The translations under genes and the position numbers were made by a program. Below are positions 38,769-52,684 of a stretch of DNA of 64,000 nucleotides, in pieces. How positions within the stretch are numbered: position 1 is the first letter of the stretch; each line of letters begins with the position of its first letter. The notes under the pieces were generated by a model. That model saw only the letters and a program-made list of their open reading frames with translations. It made no database searches and was not told the DNA's origin. Where the stretch lies: NCBI RefSeq assembly GCF_002222655.1, contig NZ_CP022423.1:806001-870000 (forward strand), given 5' to 3'. The DNA comes from Vitreoscilla filiformis (GTDB taxonomy: Bacteria > Pseudomonadota > Gammaproteobacteria > Burkholderiales > Burkholderiaceae_C).

Positions 38769-39200
38769 ATGGCAAAGAAGATTGTCGGCTTTATCAAGCT
38801 GCAAGTGCCGGCCGGTAAGGCCAACCCGTCTCCCCCGATTGGCCCGGCGCTGGGTCAGCGTGGTCTGAACATCATGGCGTTCTGCAAGGAATTCAACGCC
38901 AAGACCCAAGGGATGGAGCCGGGCCTGAAGCTGCCGGTGGTGATCACCGCCTACGCTGACAAGTCCTTCACCTTCGTGCTGAAGTCGCCCCCAGCGACCG
39001 TGCTGATCAAGAAGGCTGTGGGTCTGGACAAGGGTTCGCCCAAGGCCAACTCGATGAAGGTCGGCAAGATCAGCCGCGCCCAGCTCGAAGCCATTGCAAC
39101 CACCAAGATGGCTGACCTCACCGCTGCCAACATGGACGCAGCTGTGAAGACGATCGCAGGTTCGGCCCGTTCGATGGGCATCATCGTGGAGGGCGTGTGA
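38769..39200 (+). CDS. rplK: 50S ribosomal protein L11
   Basis: The 143-residue L11 binds the GTPase centre of 23S rRNA. It opens [25 protein letters not shown] with [30 protein letters not shown] and the C-terminal [16 protein letters not shown] precedes the ATG. rplA begins one base after its stop, the classical L11-L1 operon in which L1 represses translation. Confidence 0.98.
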   Translation: MAKKIVGFIKLQVPAGKANPSPPIGPALGQRGLNIMAFCKEFNAKTQGMEPGLKLPVVITAYADKSFTFVLKSPPATVLIKKAVGLDKGSPKANSMKVGKISRAQLEAIATTKMADLTAANMDAAVKTIAGSARSMGIIVEGV

Positions 39201-39201
39201 G

Positions 39202-39936
39202 ATGGCAAAGCTGACCAAAAAAGCCAAGGCCCTGCAAGGCAAGGTGGACAGCCTCAAGCTGTACGGTATCCAGGAAGCCCTGGAACTGGTGAAGGGCTGC
39301 GCAACCGCCAAGTTTGACGAGTCCATCGACGTGGCCGTGCAACTGGGCGTGGACGCTCGCAAGTCGGATCAAGTGGTGCGCGGCGCCGTCGTGATGCCCA
39401 ACGGCACCGGCAAGACCAAGCGCGTAGCCGTGTTCGCCCAAGGCGCCAAGGCTGAAGAAGCCCGCGCCGCTGGCGCCGATGTGGTCGGTCTGGAAGACTT
39501 GGCCGCTGAAGTCAAGGCCGGCAACTTGAACTTTGACGTGGTGATCGCTTCGCCGGACACCATGCGCATCGTCGGTACCCTGGGTCAAATCCTGGGTCCG
39601 CGTGGCCTGATGCCGAACCCGAAGGTCGGCACCGTGACCCCGGACGTGGCCACCGCTGTGCGCAACGCCAAGGCTGGTCAAGTGCAGTTCCGCGTGGACA
39701 AGGCTGGCATCATCCACGGCACCATTGGCCGTCGCTCGTTCGACGACGCCAAGCTGATCGGCAACTTGGCCGCTCTGCTGGAAGCCCTGAACAAGGCCAA
39801 GCCGGCTTCGAGCAAGGGTGTTTACCTGCGCAAGCTGGCTGTGTCCTCGACCATGGGCGTGGGTGCCCGCGTGGACGTGGGCTCGGTGGCTGCTGCCACC
39901 GCCGCCTGTCGGCCCTTCGAGAGCAATCTCCCGTGA
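39202..39936 (+). CDS. rplA: 50S ribosomal protein L1
   Basis: The 244-residue L1 binds the stalk of 23S rRNA and its own mRNA. It has [53 protein letters not shown] and the final [14 protein letters not shown]. About a dozen residues ([12 protein letters not shown]) extend past the usual end of L1 (near VDQ-type residues). The stop codon lies inside a perfect 9-bp inverted repeat. Confidence 0.96.
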   Translation: MAKLTKKAKALQGKVDSLKLYGIQEALELVKGCATAKFDESIDVAVQLGVDARKSDQVVRGAVVMPNGTGKTKRVAVFAQGAKAEEARAAGADVVGLEDLAAEVKAGNLNFDVVIASPDTMRIVGTLGQILGPRGLMPNPKVGTVTPDVATAVRNAKAGQVQFRVDKAGIIHGTIGRRSFDDAKLIGNLAALLEALNKAKPASSKGVYLRKLAVSSTMGVGARVDVGSVAAATAACRPFESNLP

Positions 39937-39960
39937 ATGCGGCTGTCTTGACGCATTCAC
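39933..39960 (+). repeat. 9-bp inverted repeat spanning the rplA stop codon
   Basis: GTGAATGCG (39933-39941) and CGCATTCAC (39952-39960) are perfectly complementary, with a ten-base loop. The rplA TGA is within the left arm. There is no T-run downstream, so an RNA processing or protecting role is more likely than intrinsic termination. Confidence 0.65.
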
Positions 39961-39975
39961 GCTGAATTTGGTGGG

Positions 39976-40005
39976 CTGAGTCTGAAACCTAGGTTTTAGG
40001 CTCGG
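39976..40005 (+). repeat. Long near-perfect palindrome in the rplA-rplJ gap
   Basis: GAGTCTGAAACC and GGTTTTAGGCTC, meeting around a central TA, pair along 39978-40003 with only two G-U type pairs in RNA, and extend by two more pairs to 39976-40005. The loop is minimal and no T-run follows. It is distinct from the 9-bp repeat 16 bases upstream. Confidence 0.65.
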
Positions 40006-40159
40006 GCCATCCAAGACCGCTGGCGCTTGCCTTAATCGCTGCGATGCAGTCCGCTGCACTGTGGTAGCCAGCGCAGATGGCGTCCCCGCCGAGAAGAAAA
40101 CAGAAGTTTGCTGTGATGGCGCTTCGGCTTCGGTATCGGCTTGGTCGCTGCAATCCGTT

Positions 40160-40191
40160 GTGTCGAGACGGTCGCAAGGCCGAAACGACAC
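40160..40191 (+). promoter_or_regulatory. L10-leader-like hairpin upstream of rplJ
   Basis: GTGTCG (40160-40165) pairs with CGACAC (40186-40191), and an inner GGTC/GGCC stem (40170-40173 with 40178-40181) closes on a GCAA tetraloop. The AGAC/GAAA purine-rich internal loop separates them. It lies 20 bases before the rplJ TTG, next to its Shine-Dalgarno. The position matches the known L10-L12 autoregulatory leader; the fold is drawn by eye. Confidence 0.5.
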
Positions 40192-40210
40192 GTCTAGTGA
40201 GGAGTAGACC

Positions 40211-40720
40211 TTGAGTCTCAACCGCAACGAAAAGGCGGCCGTGATCGAGGAAGTGGCAGCGCAAGTTGCCAAGTCCCAGACCCTGGCGGTGGCCGAGTAC
40301 CGTGGTCTCACCGTCGAAGCCCTGAACAAGCTGCGCGTCGATGCGCGGGCCAAGGGCGTGTACCTTCACGTGCTGAAGAACACGCTGGCTCGTCGCGCCG
40401 TCGCTGGCTCGCAGTTCGAGGTGGCGTCGGAGAGCCTGGTCGGCCCGCTGATCTACGGCTTTTCTGAAGACGCCGTGGCCGCAGCCAAGGTGATCGCCGA
40501 CTTCGCCAAGACCAACGACAAGCTGGTCATCAAGGGCGGCGCTTACGCTGGCAAGGCTCTGGACGTCGAAGGCGTCAAGGCCCTGGCCTCGGTGCCGAGC
40601 AAGGAAGTCCTGCTGTCGCAATTGGCTGGCTTGCTCAAGTCGCCGATGCAAGGCATGGCCGCCGTGCTGGCTGCCCTGTCCGAAAAGCGTGCTGGTGGCG
40701 CCGAAGCTCCGGCCGCCTGA
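40211..40720 (+). CDS. rplJ: 50S ribosomal protein L10 (TTG start)
   Basis: The 169-residue L10 is the base of the L10-(L7/L12) stalk. It opens [21 protein letters not shown] and has [27 protein letters not shown] and the L12-binding C-terminal helix ([19 protein letters not shown]). The TTG start is supported by GAGGAG six bases upstream and by the family-typical N-terminus. The 274-bp gap before it holds two inverted repeats and the L10-leader-like hairpin. Confidence 0.97.
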   Translation: MSLNRNEKAAVIEEVAAQVAKSQTLAVAEYRGLTVEALNKLRVDARAKGVYLHVLKNTLARRAVAGSQFEVASESLVGPLIYGFSEDAVAAAKVIADFAKTNDKLVIKGGAYAGKALDVEGVKALASVPSKEVLLSQLAGLLKSPMQGMAAVLAALSEKRAGGAEAPAA

Positions 40721-40765
40721 TCCCCCGCACCCCATCACTGAATTTCTGATTTCGAGGTACACAAA

Positions 40766-41158
40766 ATGGCATTCGATAAAGACGCCTTCCTGGCCGCTCT
40801 GGACACCATGTCCGTCATGGAACTCAATGACCTGGTGAAGGCCATTGAAGAGAAGTTCGGCGTGTCCGCCGCTTCGATGGCTGTCGCCGCTGGTGGCGCT
40901 GCTGGCGGCGCTGCTGGCGGCGCTGCTGCCCCGGCCGCTGAAGAGAAGACCGAATTCAACGTCGTGCTGCTGGAAGCTGGCGCCCAAAAGGTGTCGGTGA
41001 TCAAGGCCGTGCGCGAAATCACCGGTCTGGGCCTGAAGGAAGCCAAGGATCTGGTGGACGGCGCTCCGAAGAACGTCAAGGAAGCCATCCCCAAGGCCGA
41101 CGCCGAAGCTGCTGTCAAGAAGCTCACCGACGCTGGCGCCAAGGCCGAAGTCAAGTAA
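40766..41158 (+). CDS. rplL: 50S ribosomal protein L7/L12
   Basis: The 130-residue L7/L12 recruits translational GTPases. The N-terminal dimerisation domain ([20 protein letters not shown]) joins the C-terminal domain ([30 protein letters not shown]) through an extended hinge. The hinge carries three copies of Gly-Gly-Ala-Ala encoded by tandem 12-bp repeats, making the protein a few residues longer than usual. Confidence 0.98.
   Translation: MAFDKDAFLAALDTMSVMELNDLVKAIEEKFGVSAASMAVAAGGAAGGAAGGAAAPAAEEKTEFNVVLLEAGAQKVSVIKAVREITGLGLKEAKDLVDGAPKNVKEAIPKADAEAAVKKLTDAGAKAEVK
40892..40927 (+). repeat. Three tandem 12-bp repeats in the rplL hinge
   Basis: GGTGGCGCTGCT, GGCGGCGCTGCT and GGCGGCGCTGCT follow each other exactly and encode (Gly-Gly-Ala-Ala)x3. 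Such in-frame repeats can vary in number by slippage without breaking the frame. Confidence 0.8.
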
Positions 41159-41171
41159 TTGCTGCTTGCCT

Positions 41172-41211
41172 GAGAAGGCTGGGTGTCCGCAAGGGCGCCC
41201 GGCCTTTTCTC
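41172..41211 (+). terminator. rplL-rpoB attenuator stem
   Basis: AAGGCTGGGTGTCC (41175-41188) and GGGCGCCCGGCCTT (41193-41206) pair along all 14 positions, counting G-U pairs, around a GCAA loop. The flanking GAG/CTC adds pairs around a TT bulge. The T-tract is short (TTTT then CTC), which fits partial termination, as known for the rplL-rpoB gap of E. coli. Confidence 0.75.
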
Positions 41212-41474
41212 GCTTGAGAGCAGTTGAAAAGCGCCTAGACGATAATGCGGCGTTTTTCAAGTGTTCTCTGATCCGACTGCAGGGAACCAGGTTTGGTCGG
41301 ACTTCGGTGCAAGGCCGAGGTTGTCCGCCAGCGGTTGGTAGTGGCCAGCCACCAAGCTTTCACAGACCCTTGCCCGGCGCGTTGATGTTTCCCCGGGTGA
41401 GATGCGTCTGCCAAAGCCAGTCGCCGACGTGATGCGAGCATCGGCCAGCCCGCATCATCGCTACGGAGTGTTCC
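41212..41474 (+). other. rplL-rpoB intergenic remainder
   Basis: About 260 bases without a gene. A GATAAT at 41241-41246 could be a weak -10, but no good -35 sits at the right distance. TTGGT...GGC/GCC...ACCAA (41335-41355) can form a bulged hairpin. I see nothing else convincing; this is probably the processed leader of the rpoB mRNA. Confidence 0.45.
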
Positions 41475-44400
41475 ATGGCGCAAGCAACCCCCTACAGCTA
41501 CACCGAGCGCAAGCGCATCCGCAAGAGCTTCGGCAAGCGTGAGAGCGTTCTCAACGTCCCTTATCTGCTGACCATGCAGCGCGATTCTTATGTCGCGTTC
41601 CTGCAAAAAGAGGTGCCGCCGACCCAGCGCAAGCCCGAAGGTCTGCAAGCGGCGTTCTTGTCTGCGTTCCCGATTGTTTCGCACAACGGGTTCGTGGAAA
41701 TGAAGTTTCTCGAATACAACATCGCCCGTCCGACGTTCGATGTGCGCGAGTGCCAACAGCGTGGCCTGACCTTTGCCTCGGCCGTGCGTGCCAAGCTGCA
41801 AATGATCATCTATGACCGTGAGGCGCATCCCGCCAAGGTGGTCAAGGAGATCAAGGAGCAAGAGGTCTACATGGGCGAAGTGCCCCTGATGACCGACTAC
41901 GGCTCCTTCATCGTCAACGGCACCGAGCGCGTGATCGTGTCGCAGTTGCACCGCTCGCCGGGCGTGTTCTTCGAGCACGACAAGGGCAAGACCCACAGCT
42001 CGGGCAAGCTGCTGTTCTCGGCCCGGATCATCCCCTACCGTGGCTCGTGGCTGGACTTCGAGTTCGACCCGAAGGACATCCTCTACTTCCGCGTCGACCG
42101 TCGTCGCAAGATGCCGGTGACGATTCTGCTCAAGGCCATCGGCCTGAACCCTGAGCAAATCCTGGCGCACTTCTTCAAGAACGACAGCATCCGCCTGATG
42201 GACACCGGCGCTCAAATGGAGCTGGTGCCCGAGCGCCTGAAGGGCGAGGTGGCGCGCTTTGACATCACCGACAAGTCGGGTGCCGTCATCGTCGAGAAGG
42301 ACAAGCGCATCACGGCGCGCCATGTGCGCCAGCTCGACCAGTCGGGCACGCACTTCGTCACCGTGCCGGAAGAGTTCCTGGTGGGCCGCGTGTTGGCGCG
42401 CAACCAGATCGACCCGGACACCGGCGAAATCATCGCCAAGGCCAACGATGAACTGACCGAATCGCTGCTGAAGAAGCTGCGCTCGGCTGGTATCCGCGAC
42501 ATCCAGTGCATCTTCACCAACGAGCTGGATCAAGGCGCCTACATCAGCCAGACCCTGGCCCAAGATGAAACCGCCGACCAGTTCGCTGCCCGCGTGGCCA
42601 TCTACCGCATGATGCGCCCCGGCGAGCCGCCGACCGAAGACGCCGTCGAAGCCCTGTTCCAGCGCCTGTTCTACAGCGCCGACACCTACGATCTGTCGCG
42701 CGTGGGCCGGATGAAGTTCAACGCCCGCGTGGGCCGCAACGTGCCGGAAGGCGCGATGACGCTGTCGAACGAGGACATCCTCGACGTGGTCAAGATCCTG
42801 GTGGATCTGCGCAACGGTCGCGGCGAAGTCGATGACATCGACCACTTGGGCAACCGCCGCGTGCGCTGCGTGGGTGAACTGGCCGAAAACCAATACCGCT
42901 CGGGCCTGGCCCGCATCGAAAAGGCGGTGAAGGAGCGTCTGGGCCAGGCTGAAACCGAAAGCCTGATGCCGCACGACCTGATCAACTCCAAGCCGATCTC
43001 TGCGGCACTGAAGGAGTTCTTCGGGGCGTCGCAGTTGTCGCAGTTCATGGATCAGACCAACCCGCTGTCGGAAATCACGCACAAGCGTCGCGTGTCCGCC
43101 CTGGGCCCGGGCGGTCTGACCCGCGAACGCGCCGGCTTCGAAGTGCGTGACGTTCACGTCACCCACTATGGCCGCGTCTGCCCGATTGAAACGCCGGAAG
43201 GCCCGAACATCGGCCTGATCAACTCGCTGGCTCTGTATGCTCGCCTGAACGAGTACGGCTTCCTGGAAACGCCGTACCGCCGCGTGGTGGACGGCCAAGT
43301 GACCGACCAGATCGACTACCTGTCGGCCATTGAGGAAGGCAAGTACGTCATCGCCCAGGCCAACGCCACGCTGGACGCCCAAGGCCGTCTCTCGGACGAG
43401 CTGGTGAGCGCGCGTGAAAAGGGCGAATCGATGTTCGTCAGCCCGGAGCGCGTGCAGTACATGGACGTGGCGCCGACGCAGATCGTGTCGGTGGCGGCCT
43501 CGCTGGTGCCGTTCCTCGAACACGATGATGCGAACCGCGCATTGATGGGCGCCAACATGCAGCGCCAGGCCGTGCCGACGCTGCGCCCGGAAAAAGCCAT
43601 GGTCGGGACGGGCGTTGAGCGCGTTGCGGCGGTGGACTCGGGTACCGTGGTGGTGGCCCGTCGCGGGGGCGTGGTGGACTACGTCGATACCAACCGCGTG
43701 GTGATTCGCGTCAACGACGCGGAAACCGCTGCCGGTGAAGTCGGTGTGGACATCTACAACCTGATCAAGTATCAGCGTTCCAACCAGAACACCAACATCC
43801 ACCAACGCCCGATCGTCAAGCGCGGGGACCGTGTGGCTTCGGGTGACGTGGTGGCCGACGGCGCTTCGACCGACCTGGGCGAACTGGCCCTCGGCCAGAA
43901 CATGCTGGTGGCCTTCATGCCCTGGAACGGCTACAACTTCGAAGATTCGATCCTGATCTCGGAGCGCGTGGTGGCCGAAGACCGCTACACCTCGATTCAC
44001 ATCGAGGAACTGGTGGTCATGGCGCGTGACACCAAGCTGGGCTCGGAAGAAATCACCCGCGACATTCCGAACCTGAGCGAACAGCAACTGGCGCGTCTGG
44101 ACGAGTCGGGCATCGTGTACATCGGTGCGGAAGTCAGCCCGGGTGACGTGCTGGTCGGTAAGGTGACGCCGAAGGGCGAAACCACGCTGACGCCGGAAGA
44201 AAAGCTGCTGCGCGCCATCTTCGGTGAGAAGGCGTCCGACGTGAAGGACACCTCGCTGCGCGTCGATCAAGGCACCAGCGGCACCGTCATTGACGTGCAA
44301 GTCTTCACCCGTGAAGGCATCCAGCGTGACAAGCGCGCCCAGCAGATCATCGACGACGAGCTGAAGCGCTACCGCCTGGATTTGAACGACCAGTTGCGCA

Positions 44401-45596
44401 TTGTGGAAATCGATGCGTTCGACCGGATCGAGAAGCTGCTGGTGGGCCGCGTGGCCAACGGCGGCCCGCACAAGCTGACCAAGGGCACGGTCATCAGCAA
44501 GGACTACCTGGCCGGTGTGGACAAGTACCACTGGTTCGATGTGCGTCCGGCTGAAGACGAGGTGGCCAACCAGCTCGAATCCATCAAGAACTCGCTGGAG
44601 CAAACCCGCCACGGCTTCGACCTCGCTTTTGAAGAAAAGCGCAAGAAGCTGACTCAAGGCGACGAACTGCCCGCTGGCGTGCTGAAGATGGTGAAGGTCT
44701 ACCTGGCCGTCAAGCGCCGCCTGCAACCGGGCGACAAGATGGCCGGTCGTCACGGCAACAAGGGTGTGGTGTCGAAGATCGTGCCGGTGGAAGATCTGCC
44801 GTACATGGCCGACGGTACCCCGGCTGACATCGTGCTCAACCCGCTGGGCGTGCCTTCGCGGATGAACGTGGGTCAGGTGCTGGAGGTGCATTTGGGTTGG
44901 GCTGGCAAGGGCCTGGGCCAGCGCATCGATGAGATGCTGCGCCAGCAAACCGCCGTGGTCGAGCTGCGCAAGTTCTTGGACGAGCTGTACAACCAGTCGG
45001 GCGGCAAGACCGAACGCCTGGAAGAACTCTCGGACGACGAAGTCATCGCCATGTGCCGCGAGCTGACCAAGGGCGTGCCGTTCGCCACCCCGGTGTTTGA
45101 CGGCGCCAAGGAAGAAGAAATCCGCGCCATGCTCAAGCTGGCGTATCCGGACGACATCGCCAAGCGCAAGGGCCTGACCGAGTCGCGCACCCAGGCTTAC
45201 CTGCATGACGGTCGCACCGGCGAGCGCTTCGAGCGTCCGACCACCGTCGGCTACATGCACGTGCTCAAGCTGCACCACTTGGTGGACGACAAGATGCACG
45301 CCCGCTCCACCGGCCCGTACTCGCTGGTGACGCAGCAACCGTTGGGCGGTAAGGCCCAGTTCGGTGGCCAGCGCTTCGGTGAAATGGAAGTGTGGGCGTT
45401 GGAAGCGTACGGCGCGGCCTACGTGCTGCAAGAAATGCTGACCGTGAAGTCCGATGACGTGAACGGTCGCACCAAGGTGTACGAAAACATCGTCAAGGGC
45501 GAGCACGCCATCGACGCCGGCATGCCGGAGTCGTTCAACGTGCTGGTGAAGGAAATCCGTTCGCTCGGTATCGACATCGAGCTGGAACGCAACTAA
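41475..45596 (+). CDS. rpoB: RNA polymerase beta subunit
   Basis: A 1373-residue beta subunit. The rifampicin-binding region contains [29 protein letters not shown] sequence from about 43020, with [20 protein letters not shown] and [16 protein letters not shown]. Further on are the [24 protein letters not shown] and the C-terminal [25 protein letters not shown] motifs. Length is normal for betaproteobacteria. rpoC follows by 20 bases. Confidence 0.99.
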   Translation: MAQATPYSYTERKRIRKSFGKRESVLNVPYLLTMQRDSYVAFLQKEVPPTQRKPEGLQAAFLSAFPIVSHNGFVEMKFLEYNIARPTFDVRECQQRGLTFASAVRAKLQMIIYDREAHPAKVVKEIKEQEVYMGEVPLMTDYGSFIVNGTERVIVSQLHRSPGVFFEHDKGKTHSSGKLLFSARIIPYRGSWLDFEFDPKDILYFRVDRRRKMPVTILLKAIGLNPEQILAHFFKNDSIRLMDTGAQMELVPERLKGEVARFDITDKSGAVIVEKDKRITARHVRQLDQSGTHFVTVPEEFLVGRVLARNQIDPDTGEIIAKANDELTESLLKKLRSAGIRDIQCIFTNELDQGAYISQTLAQDETADQFAARVAIYRMMRPGEPPTEDAVEALFQRLFYSADTYDLSRVGRMKFNARVGRNVPEGAMTLSNEDILDVVKILVDLRNGRGEVDDIDHLGNRRVRCVGELAENQYRSGLARIEKAVKERLGQAETESLMPHDLINSKPISAALKEFFGASQLSQFMDQTNPLSEITHKRRVSALGPGGLTRERAGFEVRDVHVTHYGRVCPIETPEGPNIGLINSLALYARLNEYGFLETPYRRVVDGQVTDQIDYLSAIEEGKYVIAQANATLDAQGRLSDELVSAREKGESMFVSPERVQYMDVAPTQIVSVAASLVPFLEHDDANRALMGANMQRQAVPTLRPEKAMVGTGVERVAAVDSGTVVVARRGGVVDYVDTNRVVIRVNDAETAAGEVGVDIYNLIKYQRSNQNTNIHQRPIVKRGDRVASGDVVADGASTDLGELALGQNMLVAFMPWNGYNFEDSILISERVVAEDRYTSIHIEELVVMARDTKLGSEEITRDIPNLSEQQLARLDESGIVYIGAEVSPGDVLVGKVTPKGETTLTPEEKLLRAIFGEKASDVKDTSLRVDQGTSGTVIDVQVFTREGIQRDKRAQQIIDDELKRYRLDLNDQLRIVEIDAFDRIEKLLVGRVANGGPHKLTKGTVISKDYLAGVDKYHWFDVRPAEDEVANQLESIKNSLEQTRHGFDLAFEEKRKKLTQGDELPAGVLKMVKVYLAVKRRLQPGDKMAGRHGNKGVVSKIVPVEDLPYMADGTPADIVLNPLGVPSRMNVGQVLEVHLGWAGKGLGQRIDEMLRQQTAVVELRKFLDELYNQSGGKTERLEELSDDEVIAMCRELTKGVPFATPVFDGAKEEEIRAMLKLAYPDDIAKRKGLTESRTQAYLHDGRTGERFERPTTVGYMHVLKLHHLVDDKMHARSTGPYSLVTQQPLGGKAQFGGQRFGEMEVWALEAYGAAYVLQEMLTVKSDDVNGRTKVYENIVKGEHAIDAGMPESFNVLVKEIRSLGIDIELERN

Positions 45597-45616
45597 GGCA
45601 AGGCCAGGAGAAACAC

Positions 45617-49828
<4,212 letters not shown>

Positions 49829-49864
49829 TCGCAGCTCTCTAGGGAGCGCGATTCGACCTGAAGC

Positions 49865-49889
49865 AAAGGCGCCCATGGGCGCCTTTTTT
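49865..49889 (+). terminator. Rho-independent terminator after rpoC
   Basis: AAAGGCGCC (49865-49873) and GGCGCCTTT (49878-49886) pair around CATG, with a run of six T (49884-49889). It ends the tRNA-tufB-...-rpoBC region. The symmetry with A's on the left could also serve the convergent thi operon. Confidence 0.92.
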
Positions 49890-49906
49890 CTTTGGTGCGT
49901 CATGCC

Positions 49907-51628
49907 TTAGCGCTGTGTCGGCCCTGCATAAAGGGAAGGCAAACACGGCTGTGGCCAAGCCGGCGCGGCACGGCGCATCGGGCCATTGGCGCTTTGCTGG
50001 CCGCATTGCCAAGCGCTGAGCCACTCCGGCAGGGTGCGGCTTGGTTCCGGGCCGAGCCCCCGCACCACACAGGCACTCGCCGCGCCTGTGGCTGCCACCG
50101 CTTGCATTTGGGCGCCGGACAAAATACCGCCAATCGCCACCACCGGCGCGGGGGCCATGCGCACCCACCAAGCCAAGTTGCCCAAGCCTTGGGGATGCCA
50201 AGGCATGTCCTTGGTGACCGTGGGCCACACGGGGCCACACGCGATGTAGCTGGGACGCCAGCCGGCTGCCCGGGCCAATTCCCACAGGCTGTGGCTGCTC
50301 AAGCCCAGGCGAATGCCGTTGGCTTGTGCTTGGCGCAGCGTCTGTCGGTCTTCGGCGCTGAGGGCGAGTAAGTCGGATTGCCCCAGGTGCAGCCCCGGCG
50401 CGCCCAGTCGCAAGGCCAATTGCCAGTGATCGTTGATGTACAGCGCAGCGCCAGCCGCATCGGTGGCGGCTTGTGCAGCGCGAATCTCCAGTGCCAGCGT
50501 GGCATGCCAAGCGGCATCGTCAGGGGCTTGGCCCGGCGCCGCCTTGATGCGAAGTTGGATCGTGGGGGCGGGGGCATTCGAAGCAGTCGCTGCTTGCAGC
50601 ACGGCATGGGCGCGCTGTGAACTGTCCACGATGGCATACAGCCCCGGCACATGAGGGACACCCGGCACTGGCCAAGACACCGCATGGTCAGCGACACCTG
50701 TCTCTAAAGGCGGTAAACCCAGGGCAGTGCGGGTGGGGGGTTGGCGTTCATCCCACAACACCGGCAGCAAGGACGGGTCGAGCACAAAACGCGCATCGGC
50801 TCGCACCGGGCCAGGGCCCGCACCCGCACCGATGGGGCGTGCCCGGCGCAATGCATCGGTGGTCAACATCTTGGCCAAAACGGCGGCGTCAGCGGCGCAA
50901 AACCCCCGGGCCAGCGCGGAAGCCAGCCCCGATGCAAACGTACACCCCGTGCCATGGGTGTGGGCGGTGGCCACACGCGGGGCGGTCAACCAGCCACACG
51001 CTTCGGGGGTGGCGAGCCAGTCGTGGCACAAGCCGGTTTCGGGCGAGTCGCCGCCGGTGATGCACACGCTTTCCACCCCCAACGCCCGCAAAGCCTCGGC
51101 CATGGCGGGCAGGGTGCCGGCGTCCAACGGATCGGGGCGGCCCAGCAGTTGGGCGGCTTCGCGGCGATTCGGGGTCAGCACGGTGGCGCGGGGCAACAAC
51201 CATTCACGGTAGGCTTGAAGCGTGGCCTCATCGGCAAAACCCGCGCCCGTGCTGGCGCGCAGCACCGGATCCACCACCAACGCCACCGGCCCCCGCTCAC
51301 GCAGCGCATCGACCTGACGCGCCACCGCGATCACCGTATCCGCATGGCCCAGCAAACCCGTTTTGATGACGCAGGGCGGCAGATCGTCGGCTAATGCGGC
51401 CATTTGGGCACCCAAACTGGCCAGCGGTTGCACGTCGATGCGCTGCACGGCGCGGGTGTTTTGCGCCGTCACCGCCGCCACGATGGGAGCCAGGTGGACG
51501 CCGCACGCATCCGCAGCCCGTTGGTCAGCGGCCAGGCCGGCGCCGCCGCCGCTGTCCGTCCCTGCGATGGCCCAAAGAACGGGCCAAGCGCCCTCGTGTG
51601 TGTCGGTGATGCACGTCGTCAGATTCAT
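49907..51628 (-). CDS. thiDE: Bifunctional HMP(-P) kinase / thiamine phosphate synthase (ThiD-ThiE fusion)
   Basis: A 573-residue fusion. The N-terminal half is the HMP/HMP-P kinase ThiD (WAIAGTDSGGGAGLAADQRA, VIKTGLLG, NRREAAQLLGRPD, THGTGCTFASGLASALARG). The C-terminal half (about 325-540) is a ThiE-like thiamine phosphate synthase (PGLYAIVDS, QLRIKA, LYINDHWQLALRLGAPGLHL, VVAIGGILSGAQMQAV). It makes HMP-PP and joins it to the thiazole phosphate. The gene ends the thi operon and starts 10 bases after thiG. The last ~30 residues are basic and look non-conserved. Confidence 0.93.
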   Translation of the reverse strand: MNLTTCITDTHEGAWPVLWAIAGTDSGGGAGLAADQRAADACGVHLAPIVAAVTAQNTRAVQRIDVQPLASLGAQMAALADDLPPCVIKTGLLGHADTVIAVARQVDALRERGPVALVVDPVLRASTGAGFADEATLQAYREWLLPRATVLTPNRREAAQLLGRPDPLDAGTLPAMAEALRALGVESVCITGGDSPETGLCHDWLATPEACGWLTAPRVATAHTHGTGCTFASGLASALARGFCAADAAVLAKMLTTDALRRARPIGAGAGPGPVRADARFVLDPSLLPVLWDERQPPTRTALGLPPLETGVADHAVSWPVPGVPHVPGLYAIVDSSQRAHAVLQAATASNAPAPTIQLRIKAAPGQAPDDAAWHATLALEIRAAQAATDAAGAALYINDHWQLALRLGAPGLHLGQSDLLALSAEDRQTLRQAQANGIRLGLSSHSLWELARAAGWRPSYIACGPVWPTVTKDMPWHPQGLGNLAWWVRMAPAPVVAIGGILSGAQMQAVAATGAASACVVRGLGPEPSRTLPEWLSAWQCGQQSANGPMRRAAPAWPQPCLPSLYAGPTQR

Positions 51629-51638
51629 CCGCCGATTG

Positions 51639-52460
51639 TCAACCGATCAGGAAGGGCCGCCCACCCACCGGTGTGGTGGCCACGGCCATGGATTGGGGGG
51701 CCATCACACCGGCCTCGTAACCCAAGCGCCCAGCATCCACGGCACGCCCGAAGGCATCGGCCATGCGCACCGGGTCGCGGGCTTGCGCCACGGCGGAGTT
51801 CAGCAGCACGCCATCCAAGCCCAGCGCCAGCGCTTGCACCGCATGCGCCGGCTCGCCGATGCCGGCATCGACGATCAGCGGCACGTCCGGCAGGCGTTCG
51901 CGCAGCGTCTTCAAGGCAAAGGGGTTGAGCAGCCCTTGGCCGGAGCCGATGGGCGCGCCCCAGGGCATCAACACTTGGCAACCCACATCCAGCAGGCGCT
52001 GGCAGGTCACCAAATCGTCGGTGCAGTAGGGGAAGACGTGGAAACCGTCTTTCATCAAGCGTTCGGCGGCGGCCACCAGCTCCCAGGGGTCGGGTTGCAG
52101 GGTGTGTTCATCGCCCACCACTTCGAGCTTGAGCCAGGGCGTGTCGTACAACTCACGCGCCATGTGGGCCAGGGTGATGGCCTCTTGCGCGGTGCGGCAG
52201 CCGGCGGTGTTGGGCAGCAGACGCGCCCCTTGGGCCTTCAACACCGGGCCGAGGCTGGCGATGAAACCGTTGTCGCCGCCAGCGGCCAGGGTGCGTTTGA
52301 GGCCCACCGTCACCACCTGGGTGCGGCTGACGCGGATGGCTTCGGCCAGCACGGCGGGCGACGGATAACCCGCCGTGCCCAGCAACAGCCGGCTGGTGAG
52401 CGTGACGCCGTAGAGCGTCCACGGCGTGGGCGCTGCGGAGGAAAGGGAATCGCAAGTCAT
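51639..52460 (-). CDS. thiG: Thiazole synthase
   Basis: ThiG forms the thiazole ring from dehydroglycine, DXP and ThiS thiocarboxylate. The 273-residue TIM-barrel protein has RLLLGTAGYPSP, NTAGCRTAQEAITLAHMARE, LKLEVVGDEHTLQPD, VFPYCTDDLVTC, APIGSGQGLLNP and IVDAGIGEPAHAVQALALG. The ATG at 52460 is chosen; a TTG three codons earlier overlaps the thiS stop and is the alternative. Confidence 0.95.
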   Translation of the reverse strand: MTCDSLSSAAPTPWTLYGVTLTSRLLLGTAGYPSPAVLAEAIRVSRTQVVTVGLKRTLAAGGDNGFIASLGPVLKAQGARLLPNTAGCRTAQEAITLAHMARELYDTPWLKLEVVGDEHTLQPDPWELVAAAERLMKDGFHVFPYCTDDLVTCQRLLDVGCQVLMPWGAPIGSGQGLLNPFALKTLRERLPDVPLIVDAGIGEPAHAVQALALGLDGVLLNSAVAQARDPVRMADAFGRAVDAGRLGYEAGVMAPQSMAVATTPVGGRPFLIG

Positions 52461-52465
52461 GGCGT

Positions 52466-52684
52466 TCAACCGCCGACGATGGCGGCAAAAGTGGTGAGCG
52501 CGTCACCGGGCTGGAGTTCGGTGCTGGCGCGCAAGGTGCGCGGCAGGAACTGCGCGTTGAGCGCGGTGGCGATGCGGGTGGCCTCGCCTTCGGCCAGGCC
52601 GGCTTCGGTGAGCAACTGCTGCACGGTCAGGCCGGGGCGCCAGGGGTGGGGCTCGCCATTCAGGGTGATGAGGGGGTTAGACAT
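52466..52684 (-). CDS. thiS: Sulfur carrier protein ThiS
   Basis: The 72-residue ubiquitin-like ThiS ends in Val-Gly-Gly, the C-terminus that is thiocarboxylated to give sulfur to the thiazole. It contains ITLNGEPHPWRPGLTVQQLL and ATALNAQFLPR. The ATG at 52684 is preferred to the long upstream frame, which runs back through the thiO repeat. It overlaps the thiO stop by eight bases. Confidence 0.94.
   Translation of the reverse strand: MSNPLITLNGEPHPWRPGLTVQQLLTEAGLAEGEATRIATALNAQFLPRTLRASTELQPGDALTTFAAIVGG

Noticed and set aside
41241..41246. GATAAT as a -10 of a dedicated rpoB promoter
   Set aside because: No plausible -35 at 16-18 bases; TTGAAA is only 11 bases away.
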